Below, one piece after another: positions 16,212 to 25,035 of a DNA stretch of 48,263 nucleotides (the stretch's first letter is position 1; every line of letters begins with the position of its first letter). Origin of the DNA: an uncultured Bacteroidota bacterium (GTDB taxonomy: Bacteria; Bacteroidota; Bacteroidia; Bacteroidales; F082); NCBI GenBank assembly GCA_937912115.1, contig CALDOI010000105.1, positions 1 through 48,263 of the forward strand. Reading direction: 5' to 3'. Under the pieces are notes generated by a model. The model did not search any database, had not been told where the DNA came from, and was given only the letters and a program-made list of their open reading frames with translations. The position numbers and the translations under genes were made by a program.

Positions 16212-17912
16212 ATGGAAATAATTTACGAACAACTCCGTAATTTTCCCTTTGTAACATTATTCCTATCTCTTGGATTGGGATTTTTACTTGGGAAATTTAA
16301 GATTGGAAAGTTCCAGCTTGGTGGAATAGCAGGGACACTTATAGTAGGTGTAATCCTGGGACAGGTTGGCGGCATTCACATTAATGAGGAGATACAAAAT
16401 ATCTTCTTTGCGTTATTTATCTTTATGGTTGGTTATCTTGGTGGCCCTCAGTTTTTTGCATCACTGAAACCATCGGCAATTAAATACCTGATTGCTGCCT
16501 TTGGGATGACATTGTTAGGTCTGCTCACGGTTTTGGGATTATCCCTATTGGCGGGTCTGGATGCCGGATTAGCAGCAGGACTTGCTGCAGGGGGATTAAC
16601 TCAATCTGCAATTATTGGAACTGCCGGAGATGCTATCAACCACTTAGGATTGTCTGCCAACGCTGCAAATGATATGAAAACAAATGTTGCTGTGGGCTAT
16701 TCTATTACCTATATTTTTGGATCTATCGGGCCTATTCTCATGGTATCACTGGTTGCAATAGTGATGAAATGGGACCTAAGGAAGGAGGCTATTGCTTTAG
16801 CTATCAAAATGGGAGGTTCCGGTGAGTTGGGGGAGGGGCAGTTTAAACCGTTGAGCCGTATAAGTACAAGGGCCTACAAAGTAAACAAAAACTCAGAATT
16901 TTTAGGTAAGACAATAGCTGATCTTGAGAAAAAATTTAACTCCGATTTAACCGTAGAAAAACATCTTAAGGGATCAAAAAGTATTGACCCTAATAGTTCA
17001 ACAGTTATCGAATTGGAAAATATCCTGCTGATAAGTGGACTTGTATCAGCTTTTGCGAAAGTTGAAAACACCATAGGGGAAGAAATTTCAGAATTTGGGG
17101 AAAATATTGATTTTACTGAGGAGGTTAGAAGTATTTTTATAACAAATAAAAAAATCCACGGACTTACACTTAAGCAACTCCACGATAAAGCTACATTATC
17201 ACAACGCCATGGGATTTACGTAAGTGGAATAAGCCGGATGAACAGGGGTTTGCCTGTACTGGATGGAACAGAATTACATGTTGGTGACGAACTTGCATTA
17301 GTAGGTAGAAAGAAGGATCTCGACAGGGTGCAAAAAATAATAGGTTACAAGGCACCTTCGATAACCAAAACAGAATTTGTAACTTTTGGTTTAGGCATGG
17401 TTGCAGGATTCTTAATTGGAGAAATAGGTTTCTCAATAAACGGAACAGACATAAGCCTCGGTTCTGGTCTTGGATGTTTAATTTCGGGGTTGATTATGGG
17501 CTTTTATAGAACAAAACATCCAAAGATTGGAAGTATCAACACCGGTGCAGCAAATTTTCTGCAAAGTTTTGGTTTAGCTGTATTTGTTGCCGTTGTTGGT
17601 TTAAATGCAGGCCAACCTGCATTGTTGGCCATTAAACAACACGGAATAACATTATTACTGTTGGGAGTTGTGGTTACCATGTTACCAATGATCATACAAC
17701 TGTTTATTAATTATAAGATTTTCAAAATTAAAAACCCTATCGAGGCATTGGGTGTAATGACCGGGAGCAGAAGTGCAAACCCGGGGTTTGCTGCCCTGCT
17801 TGAGAAAACAGGTAATTCAACTGCTACACCTACGTTTACAATGACCTATGCGGTTGCCAATATATTCTTAACACTTTGGGGTCCCGTAATTGTAGCAATA
17901 ATAGCACACTGA
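16212..17912 (+). CDS. aspT: Aspartate:alanine antiporter (AAE transporter family)
   Basis: This 566-residue membrane exchanger imports aspartate and exports alanine. It has the duplicated AspT-Ala_Ex (YidE/YbjL) layout: about five membrane segments, a central cytoplasmic part with two TrkA-C (RCK_C) modules (around residues 210-385; SEFLGKTIADLEKK and GLTLKQLHDKA..VLDGTELHVGDELALVG), then a second membrane half with GSGLGCLISGLIMGFYR and GSRSANPGFAALLEKTGN. The glycine-rich AAGLAAGGLTQSAIIGTAGDA in the first half is the family motif. It is followed 41 bp later by aspartate 4-decarboxylase. Their pairing is what supports naming it AspT rather than a general YidE exporter. Confidence 0.9.
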   Translation: MEIIYEQLRNFPFVTLFLSLGLGFLLGKFKIGKFQLGGIAGTLIVGVILGQVGGIHINEEIQNIFFALFIFMVGYLGGPQFFASLKPSAIKYLIAAFGMTLLGLLTVLGLSLLAGLDAGLAAGLAAGGLTQSAIIGTAGDAINHLGLSANAANDMKTNVAVGYSITYIFGSIGPILMVSLVAIVMKWDLRKEAIALAIKMGGSGELGEGQFKPLSRISTRAYKVNKNSEFLGKTIADLEKKFNSDLTVEKHLKGSKSIDPNSSTVIELENILLISGLVSAFAKVENTIGEEISEFGENIDFTEEVRSIFITNKKIHGLTLKQLHDKATLSQRHGIYVSGISRMNRGLPVLDGTELHVGDELALVGRKKDLDRVQKIIGYKAPSITKTEFVTFGLGMVAGFLIGEIGFSINGTDISLGSGLGCLISGLIMGFYRTKHPKIGSINTGAANFLQSFGLAVFVAVVGLNAGQPALLAIKQHGITLLLLGVVVTMLPMIIQLFINYKIFKIKNPIEALGVMTGSRSANPGFAALLEKTGNSTATPTFTMTYAVANIFLTLWGPVIVAIIAH

Positions 17913-17953
17913 TAATAAAAGAAATATATTAACCAGATTAATAAATATGGATC

Positions 17954-19549
17954 ATGAAAAAATCAGAAGAACAAAAACTAAACCAACTAAGCCCATTTGA
18001 AGTAAAAAACAAGTTAATTCAACTGGCACAAAAACGACACGATTATTCGATGATAAATGCAGGCCGTGGTAATCCAAACTGGGTAGCAACAAAACCTCGT
18101 GATGCTTTTTTTGAGCTTGGTTTATTTGCCATGGAAGAATCAAAAAGGCATTTTCATGAACTGGATGGTTTTGGCGGTCATGCCGAAAAAGATAGCATCT
18201 CCAAACGATTCAAAGATTACCTGTCGTTAAATAAGGATTCCATAGGACTTCAATATTTAAACCAACTAATGGAATTTGCATCAAAGGAATATAATATCAA
18301 TAACGATGATCTACTACTCGAATGGGTAGATGGGATATTGGGTGATAATTATCCTGTTCCTGACCGCATGCTTATAAATGCTGAAATTATTGTTCATGCT
18401 TATTTGATGCAGGAAATGAGTGCCGGGCAAGTGCCTCCTGAAGGTCGCTTCGATCTTTTTGCCGTTGAAGGAGGGACTGCTGCCATGGTATACATTTTTA
18501 ATACTTTGAAATCAAATAAATTTTTAAATCCAGGTGATACAATTGCAATAGGCTCACCCATTTTCACACCCTATATCGAAATGCCAGGGTTAAAGGATTA
18601 CGATCTTAACTTAATTGAAATAATTGCTGATGAGAATAATGGATGGCAAATACCTGATACTGAGATTGAGAAACTCAAAGATCCAAAAATTAAAGCATTC
18701 TTTTTGGTAAACCCAAGTAATCCCCCATCTGTAAAACTTAACGATAGTACATTAAATAAGATTGCCAAAATAGCCAAAGAAAGAAAAGATCTGATACTGT
18801 TGACAGATGATGTTTATGGAACCTTTACGGAGAATTTTACTTCATTGGCAATGAAAGCACCCGAAAACACTATTTTGGTTTATTCATTTTCAAAATATTT
18901 TGGAGCAACAGGTTGGCGTTTGGGTGTTATTGCCTTACACCAGAACAATATTTTTGATCCTATGCTTTCTAAATTGTCAGATAATGATAAAGAAGAATTA
19001 CACAAAAGATATGAATCAATTGCGATGAAACCTGATAAACTTAAGATGATAGACAGGTTTGTTGCCGACAGCAGAGCCGTTGCGTTAAACCATACTTCAG
19101 GCCTGTCAACACCCCAGCAAATCCAGATGGTATTGTTTGCACTATCGGCTTTAATTGATACGGAAAATAATTATAAAAAATCTGCAAAAGGAATTGTCAG
19201 AAGAAGATATAATAAGCTAATTGAAAATGTTGACATTAAGCCTCTGGTTTCACCTGACGATCCCAACGGTGCCTTCTACTATATTGAAATAGATTTTTTA
19301 AGATTAGCAGAAAATAAGTATGGTGCAGATTTTGCAAGTTGGGTTTCACAAAATTACAATCCGTTAGATCCGGTAATCCGGTTGGCCGAAGAAAAAGCAA
19401 TAATTGCTATGCCCGGAGGTGGGTTTGATGCTCCCCAATGGTCGTTAAGGTTGTCACTGGCAAATTCTTATGCCGATGATTTTGAGAAAATTAGAATCTT
19501 AGGACTTGATATTCTTGATGAATATTATTCTGAGTATGAAGACAGATAG
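17954..19549 (+). CDS. aspD: Bifunctional aspartate transaminase / aspartate 4-decarboxylase
   Basis: This is a PLP enzyme of 531 residues, the expected size for AspD. It converts L-aspartate to L-alanine and CO2. Its features are the N-terminal NAGRGNPNW motif, the FFLVNPSNPPSVKL substrate-loop, TDDVYGTF for the cofactor-binding Asp and Tyr, and the Schiff-base Lys in VYSFSKYFGATGWRLG (about residue 314). GGGFDAPQWSLRLSLAN near the end holds the carboxylate-binding Arg. With the upstream antiporter, decarboxylation consumes a cytoplasmic proton and the 1:1 exchange moves net negative charge in. Together they make a proton-motive force generating cycle, as known for Tetragenococcus aspD-aspT. 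Confidence 0.95.
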   Translation: MKKSEEQKLNQLSPFEVKNKLIQLAQKRHDYSMINAGRGNPNWVATKPRDAFFELGLFAMEESKRHFHELDGFGGHAEKDSISKRFKDYLSLNKDSIGLQYLNQLMEFASKEYNINNDDLLLEWVDGILGDNYPVPDRMLINAEIIVHAYLMQEMSAGQVPPEGRFDLFAVEGGTAAMVYIFNTLKSNKFLNPGDTIAIGSPIFTPYIEMPGLKDYDLNLIEIIADENNGWQIPDTEIEKLKDPKIKAFFLVNPSNPPSVKLNDSTLNKIAKIAKERKDLILLTDDVYGTFTENFTSLAMKAPENTILVYSFSKYFGATGWRLGVIALHQNNIFDPMLSKLSDNDKEELHKRYESIAMKPDKLKMIDRFVADSRAVALNHTSGLSTPQQIQMVLFALSALIDTENNYKKSAKGIVRRRYNKLIENVDIKPLVSPDDPNGAFYYIEIDFLRLAENKYGADFASWVSQNYNPLDPVIRLAEEKAIIAMPGGGFDAPQWSLRLSLANSYADDFEKIRILGLDILDEYYSEYEDR

Positions 19550-19591
19550 AACTTTTCGATTATTAATGGTTTATAGTTAATGAAAAGATAC

Positions 19592-19621
19592 AGCCTCTTG
19601 ATTAATTACTTTTCTGAGGCT
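19592..19621 (+). terminator. Weak hairpin after aspD
   Basis: AGCCTC (19592-19597) pairs with GAGGCT (19616-19621) across an 18-base loop, 43 bp after the aspD stop. It has no clear following T-run, so only a possible terminator. The rest of the 262-bp gap shows nothing recognisable. Confidence 0.3.
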
Positions 19622-19811
19622 TGTCAACTATTTATTAATGACCACATCAAAAACTTCCTCTTTACTTTTAAAGTAATAGTATATTTCGAAGTAACTAACT
19701 CAAAATGAAATAATAATATGGTATGAATCCCAGATAATATTATTTTTACCAATAATAATCATAGCAATTAATCAATTATGATTTATTGTAGTAATATTAA
19801 GACTTAATATC

Positions 19812-20819
19812 ATGTGCAAAACAAATGACAGGGAATCAGTTAGATCGGATACCAAAAGAAGTAAGACCTACGATATTAAGTCCAGACTCCATCCCCGAAA
19901 TAAACATCGTGAACGATATAACTTCAGGTTACTAATTGAGAGTTATGCTGAACTTTCAAGCTTTGTAAAGGATAATAAATACGGTGATAAATCGATTGAT
20001 TTTTCAGATCCTAAAGCTGTTTTAGCCCTAAACAAAGCTTTACTTAAACACTATTATGGAATTATTAGCTGGGATATTCCTGATGGTTATCTCTGTCCAC
20101 CCATCCCCGGAAGGGCCGATTATATTCATCATATTGCTCAATTACTTTCGCAACACAATTTTGGTAAGATACCTACAGGTAAAAATATTAAGTGTTTGGA
20201 TATTGGAGTAGGAGCAAATTGTGTGTATCCCATTATTGGTAACCACGAATATGGCTGGTCGTTTATTGGTTCAGATATTGATGCTGTATCGCTCGATTCG
20301 GCACAAAAAATAGTTGATGCAAATCCTACACTTAGTAAAAATGTAGAACTTAGAAATCAGAAAGATCCAAATGATATTTTCTTTGGTTTAATTAATGAAG
20401 ATGAGAAGGTTGACTTGACAATTTGTAATCCACCTTTTCATGGTTCTGTTGAAGAGGCCCAATCAGCCACAACACGAAAGCTGAAAAATCTAAATCTTAA
20501 TAAAGAAGAAACGCCCGTACTAAACTTTGGAGGCCAAAATAATGAGTTATGGTGTAAGGGGGGTGAACAGAAATTTGTGTTGAATATGATTCGTGAAAGC
20601 AGGAAGTTTTCAACCCAATGTTTTTGGTTTTCAACATTAATATCTAAACAAACTACATTAAAGAATGCCAACAAATCATTGGTAAAGGAAGGAGCTGTTG
20701 AAGTTGTAACATTGCCCATGGGGCAAGGGAATAAAACCAGCAGAGTGGTTGTTTGGACATTCATGGATAAAGAAGAACAGAAAGATTGGATTAAATCAAG
20801 ATGGAAAAATAAACAATAG
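19812..20819 (+). CDS. rlmF: 23S rRNA (adenine(1618)-N6)-methyltransferase
   Basis: This 335-residue enzyme transfers a methyl group from SAM to N6 of A1618 of 23S rRNA. It has the RlmF-type start (RLHPRNKHRERYNF), the SAM-binding region (KCLDIGVGANCVYPIIG), the acidic ribose-binding IGSDIDAVSLDSA, and the N6-adenine motif NPPFHGSVEEAQ at about residue 206. The C-terminal WWxSTLxS-like part reads CFWFSTLISKQTTLKNA. All motifs are present. It lies 14 bp ahead of a DUF3795 gene. Confidence 0.95.
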   Translation: MCKTNDRESVRSDTKRSKTYDIKSRLHPRNKHRERYNFRLLIESYAELSSFVKDNKYGDKSIDFSDPKAVLALNKALLKHYYGIISWDIPDGYLCPPIPGRADYIHHIAQLLSQHNFGKIPTGKNIKCLDIGVGANCVYPIIGNHEYGWSFIGSDIDAVSLDSAQKIVDANPTLSKNVELRNQKDPNDIFFGLINEDEKVDLTICNPPFHGSVEEAQSATTRKLKNLNLNKEETPVLNFGGQNNELWCKGGEQKFVLNMIRESRKFSTQCFWFSTLISKQTTLKNANKSLVKEGAVEVVTLPMGQGNKTSRVVVWTFMDKEEQKDWIKSRWKNKQ

Positions 20820-20833
20820 AAAACACATTAACT

Positions 20834-21220
20834 ATGAACCCGGGAATGATTGCACCCTGCGGAATGAATTGTGAGTTATGTTTGGCTCACCTGCGGAAAA
20901 AAAATGTTTGCAATGGATGCCTCATGGATGACGATAATAAACCTCGGCGATGCGTAGCCTGTAGTATTAAGAATTGCGAACACAATACCAAATCGAAATC
21001 AGGTATGTGCTATGAATGTCCTAAGTATCCTTGCAGAAGACTTAAGCAACTCGATAAACGATACAGGACGAAGTACAATATGAGTATGATCGACAATCTG
21101 GAGTTTATCAAGGAATATGGTTTGGGTAAATTTATATCAAAGGAAGAAGAAAAATGGGCGTGTAATAATTGTGGTGGTGTAATTTGTGTTCATAGGGGTT
21201 TCTGTTTATCGTGTAATTGA
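20834..21220 (+). CDS. DUF3795 cysteine-rich protein
   Basis: This 128-residue protein is mainly a Cys-rich domain: IAPCGMNCELCLAHL at the start, then NVCNGCL, CVACSIKNCE, MCYECPKYPCRRLKQLD, and a final CNNCGGVICVHRGFCLSCN. About 17 Cys residues in pairs suggest bound zinc or an iron-sulfur cluster. DUF3795 proteins are common in anaerobic Bacteroidetes and Firmicutes, with no assigned function. Spacing suggests co-transcription with rlmF, probably incidental. Confidence 0.9.
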   Translation: MNPGMIAPCGMNCELCLAHLRKKNVCNGCLMDDDNKPRRCVACSIKNCEHNTKSKSGMCYECPKYPCRRLKQLDKRYRTKYNMSMIDNLEFIKEYGLGKFISKEEEKWACNNCGGVICVHRGFCLSCN

Positions 21221-21354
21221 CGACCATCTACCCTTACTAATTGACTTTGGCCGCCAAAGGCAGGCAATCTCTATAAGACACTTTGCAATTGACTTAAGAC
21301 AAGAAACTATTGCGGTTCTTTGATATGTGATTTAAAAACCTCCAACCAAAGTCA

Positions 21355-22290
21355 CTATTTCTTGCTAAGATTAATTTTATAAGATAGCCGCATCGAGACC
21401 GAGTAAGTATTCGACATTTGAATTCCATTATAGTATTTGTAAACCGGGAGATCGGTGTTTATTGCCAAATACCAGTTCTTGGAAAATGAATAGCTAATGT
21501 GTGGTATCGCATAAACAATGTTAAAGCCTGAGGATTCAACAATTTGATCATTATTTCTTAATGATTTACCTCGGTTCTCATTCCTTAATTCAATTGCAAC
21601 TGATAAGCTATTTCCTAGTTTACAAGATGTTAAAAATGAGAATAGTACCTGATTTCCATACTTATAATAAAAATTCTTCGAATCGATTAATTGAGCATAC
21701 TCAAACATCCCAAACAAAGCAAAATTAAACCTACCATTACTAGTTCCCTTATTAATATATAAGCTAGCCTGATATTTAAAGCTTCCAGATGATGGCTGAA
21801 CAGTAATTGGTAATTTTACATGATCTACTTCCTGGTCGAATACACCTATGGGTATTGTTATTCCAATTGAGGGTATTATCTTAAGTTGTTTCTTAAAATT
21901 ATTGTAAGCTAAATACTTCAGGTAGATTGTTGCATCACCTAGACCATAACCTTTACTTGGACTCCAGTCTTCTTTTAAGTATGTTTCCGTTTTATTAATA
22001 AAATAGCCCAGATCTGCCTGTATTGTAAGTCGTTGGGTTACGCCATAGATGCTTTGAAGAGTTATGTAGTTGAAATATGCTTTATCAATAAAATCAATAT
22101 TGATGGATTTATTACCCTCGTAATACTCGTGCGATGTGCTATATTTATACCCCATCACAAATTGTAGATTATTTTTACTTAGACTTGAAATCTCGCCATA
22201 AAAGAATGGATTACCGGCTGAACAGCATTGGGCCAGCAGGTTATTGGCAACTACTGAGAATACGAATACTAAAATGATATATTTCTTCAC
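21355..22290 (-). CDS. Predicted outer-membrane beta-barrel protein, last gene of the ArsR operon
   Basis: This 311-residue protein has a signal peptide (MKKYIILVFVFSVVANNLLAQ) followed at once by CCSAGNP. The mature part alternates hydrophobic and polar residues in about twelve strands with aromatic ends (ITLQSIYGVTQRLTIQADLGYF, LKIIPSIGITIPIG, FNIVYAIPHISYSFSKNWYLAINTDLPV) and ends YSVSMRLSYKINL. This suggests an outer-membrane barrel, perhaps transport related. The Cys pair close to the N-terminus could sit at the periplasmic face and bind a thiophilic metal or metalloid. It starts 4 bp after the lipoprotein gene, so it is the last gene of the long operon. I do not recognise a named family. 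Confidence 0.65.
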   Translation of the reverse strand: MKKYIILVFVFSVVANNLLAQCCSAGNPFFYGEISSLSKNNLQFVMGYKYSTSHEYYEGNKSINIDFIDKAYFNYITLQSIYGVTQRLTIQADLGYFINKTETYLKEDWSPSKGYGLGDATIYLKYLAYNNFKKQLKIIPSIGITIPIGVFDQEVDHVKLPITVQPSSGSFKYQASLYINKGTSNGRFNFALFGMFEYAQLIDSKNFYYKYGNQVLFSFLTSCKLGNSLSVAIELRNENRGKSLRNNDQIVESSGFNIVYAIPHISYSFSKNWYLAINTDLPVYKYYNGIQMSNTYSVSMRLSYKINLSKK

Positions 22291-22294
22291 GTAT

Positions 22295-22654
22295 CTATTT
22301 TTGGAAATATGATGTTACTTCAATTTTAATACTTTCAGATACTATTCCCAAACGATTAGATATTGAGCAGGTTATTGTGTTTATCCCAACACAGCATTCT
22401 CCGGCAGCATATCGTATTTGAGTACCACTTCCATTAAAATTACCGTGATCACATTCCCAGCCATATATTAATGAATCACCGGTTGCATAACATGTAATTG
22501 TTGTAGTGTCCCAAGCTATAACTGTATAATAATTAGCCACTAAACTATCGATTGTAATTTTATCGGTTGTATTTTCACCGATATCATCATTTTTCTGACA
22601 GCTAACGGAGATTATAATAACAAATGAGATCAATATTAGAGAAAGTGTTTTCAT
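22295..22654 (-). CDS. Small lipoprotein with Ig/PKD-like domain
   Basis: This 119-residue protein has a lipoprotein signal (ISVSC, Cys19). The mature part is one beta-sandwich, with DTTTITCYATGDSLIYGWECDHGNF, a PKD-like core, followed by GSGTQIRYAAGECCVGINTITCSISN. It carries several Cys, including a CC pair that could bind metal or form a disulfide. It lies 11 bp after the membrane-anchored thioredoxin gene and 4 bp before the barrel gene. Its role is unknown, but position argues for a part in the same envelope-spanning unit. Confidence 0.65.
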   Translation of the reverse strand: MKTLSLILISFVIIISVSCQKNDDIGENTTDKITIDSLVANYYTVIAWDTTTITCYATGDSLIYGWECDHGNFNGSGTQIRYAAGECCVGINTITCSISNRLGIVSESIKIEVTSYFQK

Positions 22655-22665
22655 GTTTCTGAAAA

Positions 22666-23136
22666 TTAGTTGCTAATAAAATGACTTAAAAGTTCTGATT
22701 TTGAATAATACCCGCTATGTCTAAAAAATTCCTTTCCAGAGCTGTCCAATAATATCTGTGTTGGAATTGATGAAATTCCATAGTATTTCATCATTTCTAC
22801 GTTTGCTGGAAATAAGATGTTATAAAAAACCACATGAATTTGATTAGGATATTCAGCTCGAATATCATCCATAACTAACTCCATCCGCTTACAGGCGCTA
22901 CATCCCTCTGCTCCAAATTCAAGAAATGTGTACTCATACAAATCACCATTATCAACGTAATTATAAAGGGAATCAATTGATTTGCCAATAGTTTCCATTA
23001 TTTCAGGCTCAATTTGCGACTTTATCTGTTGTGATATATAATTATTGAGGTTTGATTTTTGAGTAGCTAATATTATCAATAATACAATTGGTATTATTAA
23101 TAGTAAAAACATCAATATTCTTCGAATGGTTTTCAA
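22666..23136 (-). CDS. Membrane-anchored thioredoxin-like protein (CSAC)
   Basis: This 156-residue protein has one N-terminal membrane segment (about residues 6-25), a helical spacer, and a thioredoxin domain with active site CSAC (residues 79-82) and the cis-Pro loop GISSIPTQILLDSSG. The domain faces the periplasm by topology. The ATG at 23136 overlaps the stop of the DGC gene by 4 bp. It would reduce disulfides or act on thiol-bound metals on the outer face of the inner membrane. The sequence resembles periplasmic Trx proteins found beside CcdA-type electron donors, and one lies upstream in this operon. Confidence 0.85.
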   Translation of the reverse strand: MKTIRRILMFLLLIIPIVLLIILATQKSNLNNYISQQIKSQIEPEIMETIGKSIDSLYNYVDNGDLYEYTFLEFGAEGCSACKRMELVMDDIRAEYPNQIHVVFYNILFPANVEMMKYYGISSIPTQILLDSSGKEFFRHSGYYSKSELLSHFISN

Positions 23137-23504
23137 TGTAGAGATGTAGCAGCATTATAAACCATATTGATGTTATGGTCTGTTACTTCGGTTTCTCCCT
23201 TCACTAATCCAAGGTCAGTTAATTTGAGATAGGAATAATTGGTGATCTCATTATTATCCAATATTTTCTTACCACATTCTACAGCACATCCATCAATTAA
23301 CAACACATTACTTGATTTAAAGCTATTAATGCTTGATTCAATATTTGCTCCTGCCAGTGCAAGACAACCCATTTTACGAATTCCTTCTGCATTTAATTTG
23401 CGAGCTACCTTGTCACTTATACAACCAAGATCAGCAGCACCTGAACAGCTTAATACTATTTTACTAGCTGTTTCGCAATCACAATTACTTTTCTGATTTT
23501 TCAT
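23133..23504 (-). CDS. DGC-domain putative zinc-binding protein
   Basis: This 123-residue cytoplasmic protein matches the DGC family (PF08859-type): CDCETASKIVLSCSGAADLGCISDKVARKLNAEG, then MGCLALAG and the defining IDGCAVECGKK. Seven Cys residues are well placed for metal binding. The function of the family is unknown. In this operon it sits between the ArsP-type permease and a thioredoxin, so a chaperone or sensor role for the permease substrate is plausible. The start at 23504 puts it 28 bp after the permease stop. Confidence 0.88.
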   Translation of the reverse strand: MKNQKSNCDCETASKIVLSCSGAADLGCISDKVARKLNAEGIRKMGCLALAGANIESSINSFKSSNVLLIDGCAVECGKKILDNNEITNYSYLKLTDLGLVKGETEVTDHNINMVYNAATSLH

Positions 23505-23532
23505 AGTTCTCTATTTAAGTTTAAAACTAATC

Positions 23533-24840
23533 TTAAAAAAATCCTCCATAAATCAATCCCGAAGTTGTTGCCATCACTACAACCAATCCAACATATACCA
23601 AAGTCTTTTGTAGCCCTATTACACTTCTTATAACCAGCATGTTAGGAAGCGATAGGGAAGGGCCTGCTAATAATAACGCCAAGGCTGGACCTTTTCCCAT
23701 TCCGGCAGCCAACAAACCCTGAAGTATAGGTACTTCGGTTAAGGTTGCGAAATACATGAATGCTCCAACTATAGATGCAAATAGGTTTGCAAAAACAGAA
23801 TTACCACCAACAAGATTACTTATCCAGGTTTCGGGAATGATGCCTGCAATTTGAACATTATCGTGAGTAGAACCAAGTAAAAAGCCTGCCACAATTACAC
23901 CTAAGGCTAATAAGGGCATTATTTGTTTTGTAAAATCCCAGCTTGAGAGAGTCCACTCTTTATTATCTCCACCATCAAAAAGAGTAATAACAGTTAGTGC
24001 TGCAATACCAACAATCATTGGAATTAGTGGGCTGCTACTTAAAAATGCACTAATAGCTGTTATTAATAATCCTGCTATTACCCACCACCATTTTATCTTA
24101 AGTATGCTTATTAATGAATAAACCAATATTAATCCGAAAAAGGAAGTTATATACCATTTGTTAATCCATATCCAAAAAAGGATTCCGGAATCTGTATCAG
24201 GTTTACCCCAGTTGGCAAATACGAGTATCAATACAAGAGTAAAAAAATGTAGCGATGTTTGCCAAATTGGTCTCTTTTCAGGAGGAGGGATTACGTTCAT
24301 TTGTTCTTTTGCTTTAACCTTTTCTTCTTTACTGTATATTAAAGACATTGCTACACCAATTACCACACTAAAAACAACAGCACCAATTACTCTGGCAAGT
24401 CCCATTTCAAAGCCAAGTATATTTGCAGTTAGTATTATTGCCAGAATATTTATTGCTGGTCCGGAATACAAAAAAGCAATGGCAGGACCAAGTCCCGCTC
24501 CTCGTTTATGAATACTTGAAAATAGTGGCAAAATTGTACATGAGCAAACGGCTAATATTGTTCCCGAAACTGCTGCTACAGAATAGGCAAGCCATTTCTT
24601 TGCATTGGCTCCAAAATACTTCAATACGGATCCCTGACTTACAAAAACACTTATAACACCAGCTATAAAAAATGCAGGGAGCAAACATAGAATTACATGT
24701 TCACGAGCATACCATTTAGTTAAGTCGAGTGTGGCTTGTATAGCTTCCTGAAATCGCAGATTATCCAGTGGCATAAAAAATGCCAATAGGAAAAAGAACA
24801 TTATTCCCCCTAAGATTTTTATTTCTTTGCTTATTTCCAT
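23533..24840 (-). CDS. ArsP/YraQ-family permease
   Basis: This membrane permease belongs to the ArsP/DUF318 family, some members of which export trivalent organoarsenicals. I chose the ATG at 24840 (435 residues); the frame is open to 24888, but that extension lies towards the repeat element. It has about ten membrane segments, the first permease motif VCSCTILPLFSSIHKRGAGLGPAIAFLYSGPAINI with the Cys pair in CSC, and its partner in the second half, TEVPILQGLLAAGMGKGPALALLLAGPSLSLPN. It is 195 bp from the ArsG-like gene, the only large space in the operon, and that space is filled by an inverted repeat. Confidence 0.9.
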   Translation of the reverse strand: MEISKEIKILGGIMFFFLLAFFMPLDNLRFQEAIQATLDLTKWYAREHVILCLLPAFFIAGVISVFVSQGSVLKYFGANAKKWLAYSVAAVSGTILAVCSCTILPLFSSIHKRGAGLGPAIAFLYSGPAINILAIILTANILGFEMGLARVIGAVVFSVVIGVAMSLIYSKEEKVKAKEQMNVIPPPEKRPIWQTSLHFFTLVLILVFANWGKPDTDSGILFWIWINKWYITSFFGLILVYSLISILKIKWWWVIAGLLITAISAFLSSSPLIPMIVGIAALTVITLFDGGDNKEWTLSSWDFTKQIMPLLALGVIVAGFLLGSTHDNVQIAGIIPETWISNLVGGNSVFANLFASIVGAFMYFATLTEVPILQGLLAAGMGKGPALALLLAGPSLSLPNMLVIRSVIGLQKTLVYVGLVVVMATTSGLIYGGFF

Positions 24841-24864
24841 TTTATATTTCTTGATATTTTTTAC

Positions 24865-24994
24865 CACAAAGGACACTAAGTGCATCACTAAGGCCCACTA
24901 AGGTTAGATTTATATTTATTATATAGTAGTTATTTGTATGGCATTTTATCTTTCCCTTTGTGCTACTTTGTGCAATCCTTTGTGTTCCTTTGTG
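24865..24994. repeat. Inverted pair of 10/12/10-spaced CACAAAG repeats
   Basis: Four CAC(A/T)AAG words start at 24865, 24874, 24886 and 24896. Facing them, four CTTTGTG words start at 24956, 24966, 24978 and 24988. The second half keeps start-to-start spacings of 10, 12 and 10 bp; the first has 9, 12 and 10. The outer ends read TTTTTTACC and GGTGAATTTTTTG. The two halves could pair as a long imperfect hairpin. The same element occurs singly near 35712 and 45391. Confidence 0.75.
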
Positions 24995-25035
24995 GTGAAT
25001 TTTTTGTATCACAAAGTCGTACAAACGGTTAATAA

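Noticed and set aside
21221-21354. A possible hairpin around GGCCGCCAAAGGCAGGC between the DUF3795 and barrel genes
   Set aside because: The arms do not pair well and no T-run follows, so I do not call a terminator.
24842-25024. Short frames between the ArsG-like and permease genes
   Set aside because: They run through the inverted CACAAAG element and have no protein-like sequence.
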